Origin: an uncultured Lachnospiraceae bacterium
GTDB lineage: Bacteria > Bacillota > Clostridia > Lachnospirales > Lachnospiraceae
DNA: 64,000 bases
Assembly (NCBI GenBank): GCA_947628225.1
Contig: CANQYY010000007.1
Span: forward strand, 1-64,000
Direction: 5' to 3'
Shown here: positions 9,198 through 19,711 of the stretch, piece after piece
How positions within the stretch are numbered: position 1 is the stretch's first letter
Layout of the letters: every line of letters starts with the position of its first letter
Notes under the pieces: model-generated
What the model was told of the DNA's origin: nothing
The model's database searches: none
Seen by the model: the letters and a program-made list of their open reading frames with translations, nothing else
Program-made: the position numbers and the translations under genes

Positions 9198-10655
9198 ATG
9201 CGATATAAAAAACTGGTCAAAACCATATGCGGTGCGGGACTTGTTTTATCTTTTGGCATATTTGGTCAATATATGGTTTCCACTTCTACTACCATGGGAA
9301 CCGAAACGGAACTGGCAGGGATGTCCTATGTGCTGGATCAATATTGTACGTTGCAGACAGGAGCCAGCCAGACAGACCCGGAAGCTATCGTGGCGTTTAG
9401 TGATACGCCGGCGAATTCCAACGGAGGGATGACTACGACCGTAAGCGGCACAGCCGTAACGGGAGATGCTCCGCAGGTGACGGCGCTGCCTACGGCGACG
9501 GCAACTCCGAAGCCGAAGTCGGAATATGCTAATGTGGGTATTTCCATTGCCGCAGACTATGTAAATATAAGAAAGAAACCCAGTACCGATGCGGAAATTA
9601 TCGGAAAGCTGTATCGGGGAAGCGCAGCTACCATTATAAAAAATGCGGGAGATTGGGTATATATTAAATCCGGCTCCGTCAGCGGTTACATAATGAAGGA
9701 TTATCTGGCTATCGGATATAGCGCGGAAAAGCTGATTGATGATTTTGGCACGAAATGGGCTACGGTCACGACAGAAACTCTGAAAGTCCGCGAGGAGAAA
9801 AATACAAATTGTACCGTATTGACATTAATACCGGAGGACGAAAGCTATGAGGTTGTCCGGGAGGAAAGCGAGTGGGTAAAAATCCGTGTGGATGGCGATA
9901 CCACGGGTTATGTATCAAAGGATTATGTAAAAATTTCCGTTCAGTTTAAAAAGGCAGTTTCCATTGAACAGGAGCGGGAAGAGGCGAGGAGAAAGGCAGC
10001 AGCCGCGGCAGCGGCGGAGCAGGCGGCAAGGGAAGAACAGCAGAGAAAGGCTGCCCAGAGCAATTCCCAGAGTAATTCCCAGAGTAATTCCTCCGGACAT
10101 AAGAGCAGTTCCAATCACCAGAATAGTTCCGGCGGACATAAGAGCAGTTCAAAGAAAGGGAACTCGGATAAGAGCAGCAACGGAGGCGGCGGAAAGAGCG
10201 GCAGCTCCGATAGCGGCTCCAGTAACGGTTCCGGCGGCAGCGCCGGAAGCTCCGGCGGAAGCAGTAATGGCGGCGGCGGAAGCACGCTGGGAAGCGGGGA
10301 TGGTTCTTCGATTGCCTCCTATGGGTTAAAATTTGTCGGAAATCCATATGTATATGGCGGGACAAGCCTTACCCATGGTACAGACTGCTCCGGATTCACG
10401 CAGTCGGTATTTAGAAAATTCGGTATCAGCCTTCCGCGTACCTCGCGAGAGCAGTCGAGGGTTGGTAAAAAAATAAAAGTATCCAGTGCAAGAGCCGGCG
10501 ACTTAATCTTTTACGCCAGCGGCGGCAGGGTAAATCATGTTGCCCTCTGTATTGGAGGGGGACGGGTTGTTCACGCAAGCAATCCGAGAACCGGTATTAC
10601 TACCAGCAGTATGTATTATCGGACCCCGTACTGCGCAAGAAGAATATTAGGATAA
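9198..10655 (+). CDS. Secreted SH3b-NlpC/P60 cell-wall endopeptidase
   Basis: A 485-residue exported peptidoglycan hydrolase. An uncleaved or cleavable N-terminal hydrophobic segment (residues 8-35) is followed by two bacterial SH3 domains (about 113-175 and 185-250), a short helical Ala/Glu/Arg stretch, and a long Ser/Gly/Asn/Lys linker (about 285-370). The C-terminal NlpC/P60 domain has the catalytic Cys397 in T-D-C-S-G-F and His447 in V-N-H-V-A. Family members cut D-gamma-glutamyl-diamino-acid bonds in wall peptides. GGAGGG lies 9 bases before the ATG. It has its own promoter and terminator, so it is transcribed alone. Confidence 0.92.
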   Translation: MRYKKLVKTICGAGLVLSFGIFGQYMVSTSTTMGTETELAGMSYVLDQYCTLQTGASQTDPEAIVAFSDTPANSNGGMTTTVSGTAVTGDAPQVTALPTATATPKPKSEYANVGISIAADYVNIRKKPSTDAEIIGKLYRGSAATIIKNAGDWVYIKSGSVSGYIMKDYLAIGYSAEKLIDDFGTKWATVTTETLKVREEKNTNCTVLTLIPEDESYEVVREESEWVKIRVDGDTTGYVSKDYVKISVQFKKAVSIEQEREEARRKAAAAAAAEQAAREEQQRKAAQSNSQSNSQSNSSGHKSSSNHQNSSGGHKSSSKKGNSDKSSNGGGGKSGSSDSGSSNGSGGSAGSSGGSSNGGGGSTLGSGDGSSIASYGLKFVGNPYVYGGTSLTHGTDCSGFTQSVFRKFGISLPRTSREQSRVGKKIKVSSARAGDLIFYASGGRVNHVALCIGGGRVVHASNPRTGITTSSMYYRTPYCARRILG

Positions 10656-10657
10656 AA

Positions 10658-10710
10658 AAATATCCCGCTGTTTTGAGAGAGAGCTTCCAAACAGCGGGAT
10701 ATTTTTTATT
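10658..10710 (+). terminator. Strong intrinsic terminator
   Basis: A 16-bp stem (arms at 10658-10673 and 10689-10704, core TATCCCGCTGTTT/AAACAGCGGGATA) followed by a T-rich tract. Confidence 0.9.
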
Positions 10711-10804
10711 TGCATGACTTACGGCGGGGGGGCTGGAAAGTGTCATACAATTTAAAAACGAACGGTTGTACGCAGACAAATGTAGTCTTAGACAAGTTGT
10801 AGAT

Positions 10805-10865
10805 TTATCCACATTTAAATAAACGGTTTTTCGATAGTTAGTAGTTATACACAAAGTTATCAACA
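10805..10865 (+). promoter_or_regulatory. DnaA-box cluster
   Basis: TTATCCACA (10805-10813) is the consensus DnaA box, TTATACACA (10845-10853) fits TTATNCACA, and TTATCAACA (10857-10865) has one mismatch. All three face the same way. dnaA itself is not nearby, so a DnaA-regulated or DnaA-titrating site is more likely than the origin (inference). Confidence 0.6.
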
Positions 10866-10909
10866 TTGTCAACAAAAATAGTAGACTTTTGTAGCATAAT
10901 TTTTGCACT

Positions 10910-10932
10910 ATGACAATTTTTGGAATTGTCAT
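10910..10932. promoter_or_regulatory. Operator-like inverted repeat upstream of hpf
   Basis: ATGACAATT and AATTGTCAT are perfect 9-bp arms around a 5-nt spacer. They lie 26 nt upstream of the hpf -35 box. The right arm is part of a 15-nt sequence also present at 10741-10755. Confidence 0.5.
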
Positions 10933-10957
10933 ACAATTTAACAATTTTAACTTTTTA

Positions 10958-10986
10958 TTGAATGAAAATAGGTTTTAGTGTATAAT
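10958..10986 (+). promoter_or_regulatory. Sigma-A promoter of hpf
   Basis: TTGAAT (10958-10963), 17-nt spacer, TATAAT (10981-10986). Confidence 0.8.
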
Positions 10987-11048
10987 AAAGCTACGAGAAA
11001 ATTTCGCTGGAATTTTCTTGAAACTTATGGGCAAAGGAGCTGAGCATT

Positions 11049-11576
11049 ATGAATTTAGTAATTAGCGGAAAAAACATCGACATAACAGAAGGGTTACGTT
11101 CAGCAGTGGAAGAAAAGATAGGAAAATTGGAGAGATATTTCAATGATTCGACCGAAGTACGCGTTACTCTGAGTACGGAAAAAAACCGTCAGAAGATTGA
11201 AGTTACTGTCCCGATGAAAGGAAGCATTATTCGGGCAGAGGAAACCAGTACGGATATGTATGTATCCATTGATTTGGTAGAGGAGGTTATTGAAAGGCAG
11301 CTTCGCAAATATAAGAATAAACTTATTGATAAAGAGCAGAATGCAGCTCAGTTGAGCAAGGCTTTTATAGAAGAGGATGCCTATGAGGAAGAGGAGATTA
11401 ACATTATCCGCTCTAAAAAATTTGCCATGAAGCCGATGGATCCGGAAGAGGCGTGTGTGCAGATGGAGCTTTTAGGACACAGCTTCTTCGTGTTCCGGAA
11501 CGCCGAAACCGAGGAGGTAAATGTAGTCTACAAGAGAAAGGGAAATACATACGGTCTTATTGAGCCGGAATTTTAA
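11049..11576 (+). CDS. hpf: Ribosome hibernation promoting factor, long form
   Basis: A 175-residue long-form HPF. The N-terminal S30AE/YfiA domain (about 1-100) blocks the decoding centre, and the C-terminal domain (about 120-175, with A-x-x-Q-M-E-L-L-G-H-S-F-F-V-F and V-V-Y-K-R-x-G-x-Y-G-L-I) dimerises to form inactive 100S ribosomes in stationary phase. Length and domain order match Firmicute long-form proteins. AAAGGAG precedes the ATG. It stands just upstream of secA, an arrangement common in Firmicutes, but has its own promoter and a terminator-like hairpin after it. The palindrome and DnaA boxes upstream suggest regulated expression. Confidence 0.95.
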   Translation: MNLVISGKNIDITEGLRSAVEEKIGKLERYFNDSTEVRVTLSTEKNRQKIEVTVPMKGSIIRAEETSTDMYVSIDLVEEVIERQLRKYKNKLIDKEQNAAQLSKAFIEEDAYEEEEINIIRSKKFAMKPMDPEEACVQMELLGHSFFVFRNAETEEVNVVYKRKGNTYGLIEPEF

Positions 11577-11632
11577 TGAGGAGAAAAAGAGGACAGGCAT
11601 TCTGAAACAGGAAAACCTACAATAAAATACAG

Positions 11633-11671
11633 AAGGGGCATTTCTCTATCAGGGGAAAGTGTCCCTTTTTT
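11633..11671 (+). terminator. Terminator after hpf
   Basis: Imperfect stem AAGGGGCATTTC / GAAAGTGTCCCTT with wobble pairs and one bulge, followed by TTTT. Confidence 0.7.
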
Positions 11672-11703
11672 ACCATATAGGAAAGTTTGTCGTGAAATAT
11701 TAG

Positions 11704-11732
11704 TTGAAACCCATGGAAACTAGTGTTAAAAT
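11704..11732 (+). promoter_or_regulatory. Probable promoter of secA
   Basis: TTGAAA (11704-11709), 17-nt spacer, TAAAAT (11727-11732). Confidence 0.6.
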
Positions 11733-11799
11733 AATTTGGGGTAATACTTCCCCTTCTGATAAAATGTAAGAAACTGTAAAATAATTGGAGTGTGACGAA

Positions 11800-14361
<2,562 letters not shown>

Positions 14362-14445
14362 CGAATGCCAAAGGGAACGCGCCCTTAAAAACAGCGGGTT
14401 TTTACTCCGCAGGGAGTGATAATAAAATAAACAGGTGGTGATTTT

Positions 14446-15550
14446 GTGGTAGAACTGGATAATATCCGAATCGAGCTAAGCAGTTTTGAAAAACCACTTT
14501 TGGAAGTAAGGGATTCACTTTAACTTAGCTGATAAGAAACTAAGGCTGGAAGAACTGGAAAAAAACATGGAGGCACCGGATTTCTGGGATGATGCGGAAA
14601 AGGCCAGCGCTTCCATGAAGGAAGTGAAAGATTTAAAGAGTGTCGTAGAGCGGGCGGATAGGCTCAGCGCTTCCTATGAGGATATTATGACCCTGATAGA
14701 AATGGGGAACGAGGAAGGGGATGCGAGTCTGGTTCCGGAGGTAGAGCAGGAATTCCGGGAATTTCAACAGGAATTTGACAGCCTTCGCATTACCACTCTG
14801 CTAACCGGCGAACATGACGGGGAAAATGCTATTTTGACCCTGCATGCCGGAGCCGGCGGCACGGAAAGCTGCGACTGGGCAAGCATGCTCTGCCGTATGT
14901 ATGAGAAATGGGCGGATAAGAGGGGATTTTCCGTCAAGGTACTGGATTCTTTAGACGGCGAGGAGGCAGGACTGAAATCGGTCACGCTGGAAATAAGCGG
15001 AGAAAATGTATACGGCTATTTGAAAAGCGAGCACGGGGTACACCGTCTGGTACGTATTTCTCCTTTTAACGCAGCGGGAAAACGGCAGACCTCCTTTGTA
15101 TCCTGTGACGTTATGCCGGATATTGAGCAGGATATTGATATTGAAATTGCGGAGGAGGATATCCGCATAGACACATACCGCTCCAGCGGCGCGGGAGGCC
15201 AGCATATCAATAAGACGTCATCGGCAATACGGATTACGCATTTTCCCACCGGGATTGTTGTCCAGTGCCAGAATGAGCGTTCGCAGCATATGAATAAAGA
15301 TAAGGCGATGCAGATGCTGAAGGCGAGGCTTCTGATTTTACGGGAGCAGGAAAATCTGGAAAAGGAATCCGACATCCGCGGAGAGGTAAAAGAAATTGGC
15401 TGGGGCAGTCAGATCCGCTCCTATGTCATGCAGCCCTATACGATGGTAAAGGATCATCGGACAAACGCAGAAACGGGAAATGTTTCCGCCGTATTAGATG
15501 GGGATATTGATATGTTTATGAATGCTTACCTGAAGTGGATCAACAGTTAA
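14446..15550 (+). CDS. prfB: Peptide chain release factor 2, with programmed +1 frameshift
   Basis: RF2 terminates translation at UGA and UAA. The gene is in two frames: 25 codons from a GTG (AGGTGGTGA 5 bases upstream) end in C-T-T followed by an in-frame TAA at 14521-14523, and the rest is in the +1 frame, resuming with AAC at 14522. The joined 367-residue product has the anticodon tripeptide S-P-F at 205-207 and the catalytic G-G-Q at 250-252, the same numbers as in Escherichia coli RF2, which supports the frameshift reading over a sequencing error. Unlike the canonical CTT-TGA-C cassette, the stop here is TAA, and the upstream Shine-Dalgarno-like element (GTAAGGG) is weak and 5 bases from the CTT. 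Confidence 0.93.
14518..14524 (+). promoter_or_regulatory. prfB +1 frameshift site (CTT TAA C)
   Basis: Ribosomes must slip from CTT to the overlapping TTT at an in-frame TAA to make full-length RF2. In known cassettes a pause at TGA, read only by RF2, makes the shift autoregulatory; TAA is read by RF1 as well. Confidence 0.85.
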
Positions 15551-15569
15551 GAAAATGGGAGAGGATACT

Positions 15570-16046
15570 ATGAAGGAAATTGTTACATTTTTCCTGAGCG
15601 GGAAAGAATATGGGGTTGAAGTAAGTGGAATGCAGGGGATAGAAAATTATGTGCCCCTTGAATCGGTAGAGAATGCGCCGGCATGTCTGAAAGGGATTGT
15701 GACAATCCGGGATGAGATAATTCCGGTTATTGATATCAAACAGTATTTGATACTCCCGCCGGCAGAGGTGACGGAGAATACCAAATATCTTGTCCTCGGC
15801 ACAAAAAATGGAAAAGTAGCATGCCTGGCAGATGGAATATCGAAGATTTTTCAGGCATCGGGAGAAGATATACAGAATTTCCCGATCTTACTGGAATCAC
15901 AACTGACGGAATATGTGGATTATATAGCAAGAAACGGAAATAATCTGGTTATTGTGATAAATCCGGCGAAGCTCCTTTCAGAGGAGGAGTGGAGCGCTAT
16001 TCATGAAATGATAGAAAAAGTGGAGGAAGAAAAAGAAAATGATTAA
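15570..16046 (+). CDS. CheW-like chemotaxis coupling protein
   Basis: A 158-residue CheW-domain protein. CheW links chemoreceptors to the CheA kinase. The fold signature is visible: V-T-F-F-L-S-G-K-E-Y-G-V-E-V near the start, L-K-G-I-V-T-I-R-D-E-I-I-P-V-I-D-I in the middle, and V-I-V-I-N-P-A-K-L-L at the end. I use the ATG 5 bases after GGGAGAGG, not the one 15 nt upstream that overlaps it. It overlaps hom by 8 nt and is downstream of prfB, away from any large che operon, so it may be an accessory coupling protein. Confidence 0.85.
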   Translation: MKEIVTFFLSGKEYGVEVSGMQGIENYVPLESVENAPACLKGIVTIRDEIIPVIDIKQYLILPPAEVTENTKYLVLGTKNGKVACLADGISKIFQASGEDIQNFPILLESQLTEYVDYIARNGNNLVIVINPAKLLSEEEWSAIHEMIEKVEEEKEND

Positions 16047-17244
16047 AATAGCAGTCTTAGGTTATGGAACAGTAGGCTCCGGCGTAGTTAAGGTATTAAA
16101 CACCAATGCAAAGTTAATTGCCAAACGCGCCGGACAGGAAGTGGAAGTAAAATATATACTGGATTTGAGGGATTTTCCGGGCGACCCGGCTCAAAGCAAG
16201 GTAGTGCATGATTATAATATTATTGCAGAGGATCCGGAGATTTCTATCGTAGTGGAAACTATGGGAGGGACAAAACCGGCTTATGAGTTTGTAAAAAAGG
16301 CGCTGCAATCGGGAAAAAGCGTCTGCACTTCCAATAAAGAACTGGTGGCAGCTTACGGCGCGGAACTGGTACATATTGCCAAAAGCAAGAATGCAAACTT
16401 TCTGTTTGAAGCCAGTGTCGGCGGCGGGATTCCCATTATCCGTCCGCTGAACCAGAGCCTGACGGCGGACCGGATTGAACAGATTAACGGTATTTTAAAC
16501 GGAACAACAAATTATATCCTGACTAAAATGGAAAAGGACGGCTCGGATTTTGCCGGGGTGCTGAAGGAAGCCCAGCAGCTGGGTTATGCGGAGAAGGATC
16601 CCACGGCGGACGTAGAGGGCTATGACGCCTGCCGGAAAATCGCGATTTTAACCTCCCTTGCCTATGGACAGCAGGTAGATTATGAGGACATTTACACCGA
16701 GGGGATTACGAAGATCACGGCAGAGGATTTCCAATATGCGAAGGCGCTTCATGCGTCAATTAAAATCTTAGGTTCCAGTAAGAGGATAGGGGGAAAACTG
16801 TATGCGATGGTAGCCCCGCAGATGATAAGGGAGGATAATCCGTTATATAGCGTGAAGGGCGTCTTTAATGCTATCTGCGTCACCGGCAATATGTTGGGAG
16901 ATGTCATGTTTTATGGCAGGGGAGCGGGAAAAGAGGCTACGGCGAGCGCAGTAGTTTCCGATGTCGTAGATGCCGTAAAGCATATGAATGTAAATGTAAT
17001 GACAATATGGGAGGATGAAAAATTAGAAGTGGCTCCGATGGATGAAATGAAAAACCGCTTTTTTGTCCGTATCGGCATCGGAGAGAAAGCAAAGGCAAAA
17101 GAGGTATTTACGGAAGGGGAAGAAGTAGACGGCGGCGTAGAGGGAGAGTTTGGTTTCCTCACCGGCGAGATGACAGAGAAAGCGTTCCGGGAAGCCATTG
17201 CCGGTTTTGACAGTTTTATTACAAGAATCCGCGTTGGATTCTGA
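16039..17244 (+). CDS. hom: Homoserine dehydrogenase
   Basis: A 401-residue enzyme that reduces aspartate semialdehyde to homoserine with NAD(P)H, at the branch to threonine and methionine. The N-terminal Rossmann motif G-Y-G-T-V-G-S-G-V-V is at residues 8-17. The catalytic domain carries G-I-L-N-G-T-T-N-Y-I-L-T and the A-E-x-D-P-T-x-D-V-E-G-Y-D-A-x-R-K signature. A shortened ACT-like regulatory region, likely for threonine feedback, occupies the last 60 or so residues. It overlaps cheW by 8 nt and is followed 16 nt later by a phosphoglycerate-mutase-family gene. Confidence 0.95.
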   Translation: MIKIAVLGYGTVGSGVVKVLNTNAKLIAKRAGQEVEVKYILDLRDFPGDPAQSKVVHDYNIIAEDPEISIVVETMGGTKPAYEFVKKALQSGKSVCTSNKELVAAYGAELVHIAKSKNANFLFEASVGGGIPIIRPLNQSLTADRIEQINGILNGTTNYILTKMEKDGSDFAGVLKEAQQLGYAEKDPTADVEGYDACRKIAILTSLAYGQQVDYEDIYTEGITKITAEDFQYAKALHASIKILGSSKRIGGKLYAMVAPQMIREDNPLYSVKGVFNAICVTGNMLGDVMFYGRGAGKEATASAVVSDVVDAVKHMNVNVMTIWEDEKLEVAPMDEMKNRFFVRIGIGEKAKAKEVFTEGEEVDGGVEGEFGFLTGEMTEKAFREAIAGFDSFITRIRVGF

Positions 17245-17260
17245 CAGAATGGAGGCAGAC

Positions 17261-18463
17261 ATGAAATATATTTTAGTTCTGGGTGATGGAATGGCGGACG
17301 AGCCAATCGAAGAATTGGGGAACCGGACGCCATTGGAATATGCGAAAACGCCGGTTATGGATAAATTGGCGGAAAAATCTGTTATTGGCATGGCAAAGAC
17401 AATCCCGGATGGGATGAAGCCGGGGAGCGATACGGCAAATCTTGCCGTATTGGGATATGATCCGGAGAAGTATTATACCGGGCGTTCTCCCTTGGAAGCC
17501 CTGAGTATCGGCGTGCCGATGGAGGATACGGATATTGCGATCCGCTGTAATATCGTGACGCTGACGCAGGACGAGGCGCCCTATGAGGAGCAGACGATAA
17601 TAGACCACAGCAGCAGTGAAATTTCCACAGAGGATGCCGCTGTCCTTTTAGAAGCAGTTAAGAAGGAATTGGAAGACCGGCAATATCAGTTCTGGCTGGG
17701 GACCAGCTACCGCCACTGTACTATCTGGAAAAAAGGGCGGGTGGTAGAGCTGACGCCGCCCCATGACATACTTGGGAAACGCATAGGCAAATACCTGCCG
17801 CAGGAGAAGCGGCTCCGCGAGATGATGGAAAAAAGCTACGATATTTTAAATCATCATCCCCTGAATGAGGAACGGGCAAAAAAAGGACTGAATAAGGCGA
17901 ATTCCCTGTGGTTCTGGGGCGCCGGGACAAAGCCGGTGCTGGATTCCTTTGAGGGAAAATTCGGGAAAAAGGGAGCCATGATCTCGGCGGTAGATTTATT
18001 GAAGGGAATTGCCGTAGGCGCCGGGATGACGAATATTGAAGTAGAGGGCGCCGACGGGACGCTGGAAACCAATTATGAAGGAAAAGCAGACGCCGCCGTA
18101 AAGGCAGTTACGGAGGACGGGTTTGATTTTGTATATATTCATATTGAGGCCCCGGATGAGATGGGACATCAGGGAAGTGTCGAGAGAAAGATAAAAGCGA
18201 TAGAAAATATTGACGCCCGGATTTTATCCCGTGTGACGGAAAAAATGGATGCTTCCGGTGAAGATTACCGGTTGTTAGTACTTCCCGATCATCCAACTCC
18301 GATTTCCACCAGAACCCATTCGTCCAGTCCGGTTCCTTATATGCTGTACGACAGCACAAAGGAAATAAAGAAAAATTGGCATTATAACGAAAAGGAAGCA
18401 AAAAAGAGTGGAAATTATTTGGATACAGGGTATCAATTAATCAATTCCTTATTGGAGGAATAA
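17261..18463 (+). CDS. Archaeal-type cofactor-independent phosphoglycerate mutase family protein, possible homoserine kinase
   Basis: A 400-residue member of the alkaline-phosphatase superfamily, close to ApgM. The metal-binding start I-L-V-L-G-D-G-M-A-D, the substrate region K-P-G-S-D-T-A-N-L-A-V-L-G-Y-D, and the C-terminal D-E-M-G-H and L-P-D-H-P-T-P metal sites are all present. The ATG 6 bases after GGAGG is used. Family members are usually annotated as phosphoglycerate mutase, but a Bacteroides member has been assigned genetically as a homoserine kinase (ThrB2). The position directly after hom favours that role here; no classical thrB is in view. The exact substrate is not provable from sequence. 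Confidence 0.88.
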   Translation: MKYILVLGDGMADEPIEELGNRTPLEYAKTPVMDKLAEKSVIGMAKTIPDGMKPGSDTANLAVLGYDPEKYYTGRSPLEALSIGVPMEDTDIAIRCNIVTLTQDEAPYEEQTIIDHSSSEISTEDAAVLLEAVKKELEDRQYQFWLGTSYRHCTIWKKGRVVELTPPHDILGKRIGKYLPQEKRLREMMEKSYDILNHHPLNEERAKKGLNKANSLWFWGAGTKPVLDSFEGKFGKKGAMISAVDLLKGIAVGAGMTNIEVEGADGTLETNYEGKADAAVKAVTEDGFDFVYIHIEAPDEMGHQGSVERKIKAIENIDARILSRVTEKMDASGEDYRLLVLPDHPTPISTRTHSSSPVPYMLYDSTKEIKKNWHYNEKEAKKSGNYLDTGYQLINSLLEE

Positions 18464-18478
18464 AGAAAGGAAAATAAA

Positions 18479-19270
18479 ATGGTTTCAACAGGACAAATAA
18501 CAGGTATGGCGCTGACCATACTTCTTCCTCTTTTGGCAGCAGTGATTCCCTATATACTGATCTGCCGCCGCTCCAGCAAAATAGAAACGGGGATGGTAGG
18601 AGCGGTATGCTATGGCTTTTTAGGCTTTTTTTGGCAGCAGTTAATTTATATGATGCTCATTGTCTTTTTGTCAAATATCGGAGCGGTATACCGTCTTTTG
18701 AATGATAATTTTATAATATCCGCTGTGGTCTACGCTGCGCTCTGCAGTATTTTTGTAGCGCTGGGGATGTACTGGGGAATCTATTTGACGAATCAAAAGC
18801 AGCATTCTCTTTTCCGCTCGGCGGTGATAGGAATCGGTTTCGGATTGGGCAGCGTGGGCTGGAATATATGGGTTTTCTATGGCATGAGCCTGTATGAGTC
18901 GATCCGCATAAATATGGGCGTCTTTTCCGGCGAGGAAAAGCTGCGGGCTTCTATTCTTGCTACTTCGACAGGCTCCATGCTTTTGGACGCTTATAAATTT
19001 ATACTGCTCCTGCTTATTTATCTGGGAGTTGCCCTGCTGATGGGAAAACATTATTTAGGAGGAATGAAAAAAATCGCATGGGCGGTGCCCATTTTTGTCC
19101 AGCTTTTTATCAGCCTGACCAATGCCATATTGCGGCAGTATGTGCCGGATCCGGCGCAGAAGATAGTATTTTATCTGATTCTGACGATTTTAGCCGCCGC
19201 CTCAGTATGTCTTGTGTACCGCTGGCTGAAAACCGGCGAGGTTACAACAGAAATAAAAAAGCAACAGTAA
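18479..19270 (+). CDS. Multi-spanning membrane protein, YhfC-like
   Basis: A 263-residue hydrophobic protein with about seven or eight membrane segments. The start V-S-T-G-Q-I-T-G-M and the overall pattern recall the YhfC family (PF10086), which is grouped with putative intramembrane proteases. However, the region where I would expect a His/Glu motif reads G-I-G-F-G-L-G-S-V-G-W-N-I-W, so proteolytic activity is doubtful. It follows the phosphoglycerate-mutase-family gene by 15 nt and is probably the last gene of that operon. Function unknown. Confidence 0.6.
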   Translation: MVSTGQITGMALTILLPLLAAVIPYILICRRSSKIETGMVGAVCYGFLGFFWQQLIYMMLIVFLSNIGAVYRLLNDNFIISAVVYAALCSIFVALGMYWGIYLTNQKQHSLFRSAVIGIGFGLGSVGWNIWVFYGMSLYESIRINMGVFSGEEKLRASILATSTGSMLLDAYKFILLLLIYLGVALLMGKHYLGGMKKIAWAVPIFVQLFISLTNAILRQYVPDPAQKIVFYLILTILAAASVCLVYRWLKTGEVTTEIKKQQ

Positions 19271-19298
19271 TCAGTTTTGATACTTTGTCTGAAAAAGA

Positions 19299-19326
19299 AA
19301 AACCCCGGCGGAAACCGGGGTTTTTT
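19299..19326. terminator. Bidirectional terminator
   Basis: AACCCCGG (19301-19308) pairs with CCGGGGTT (19315-19322), flanked by AAAGAAA and TTTTTT. It separates converging genes. Confidence 0.9.
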
Positions 19327-19351
19327 AGCGGATAGGGAGTTCGCCGCTTTT

Positions 19352-19708
19352 TTAGAGCACGTTTTGTATTACGCTTAATATTTGTTCAGGCTCAAATGGT
19401 TTCTGGATAAATTCAGTTGCTCCGTGCTTGATTGCCTCTACCATTTTTTCTTTTTGTCCTGCCGCTGTTACCATAATCACATTGGCTTCCTCATTCAGCG
19501 TCATTATTTTTTCAAGAGCGCCCAGTCCGTCCAATACCGGCATGGTAATGTCCAATGTGACAATATCCGGCTCCAGCTCAATAAATTTTTCATACCCAAT
19601 CTGACCGTTCTCTGCTTCTCCGATGACCTCATGGCCGTTTTCCGTAAGAATGTTTCTCAACATGCGGCGGGAGGTGCGGGAGTCGTCTACAATCAATATT
19701 TTTGCCAT
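19352..19708 (-). CDS. CheY-like single-domain response regulator
   Basis: A 118-residue receiver domain without an output domain. The acidic pocket Asp8-Asp9, the phospho-acceptor Asp53 in T-L-D-I-T-M-P, Thr81 and Lys103 in Q-K-P-F are all intact. It would switch the flagellar motor or another partner when phosphorylated by CheA. The gene begins 3 nt after the stop of the CheX-like phosphatase gene, so the two form a signal on/off pair transcribed together. Confidence 0.92.
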   Translation of the reverse strand: MAKILIVDDSRTSRRMLRNILTENGHEVIGEAENGQIGYEKFIELEPDIVTLDITMPVLDGLGALEKIMTLNEEANVIMVTAAGQKEKMVEAIKHGATEFIQKPFEPEQILSVIQNVL

Positions 19709-19711
19709 AGC

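Larger units (their letters stand above)
10711..11048. other. AT-rich non-coding region with DnaA boxes and inverted repeats
   Basis: No credible gene. The stretch holds three DnaA-box-like 9-mers, a 15-nt direct repeat (10741-10755 and 10927-10941), a perfect 9-bp inverted repeat (10910-10918 and 10924-10932) and the hpf promoter. Confidence 0.7.

Noticed and set aside
9964..10365. Arg-rich frames on both strands over the Ser/Gly linker of the NlpC/P60 protein
   Set aside because: Compositional shadows of the low-complexity linker; no start signals.
10711..11048. Chromosomal replication origin
   Set aside because: Only three boxes, no dnaA, dnaN or rpmH nearby and no clear unwinding element.
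14446..14566. prfB as a frameshifted pseudogene
   Set aside because: The broken point is a CTT-TAA-C shift cassette at the place known for RF2, and the joined protein has standard numbering of its functional motifs.
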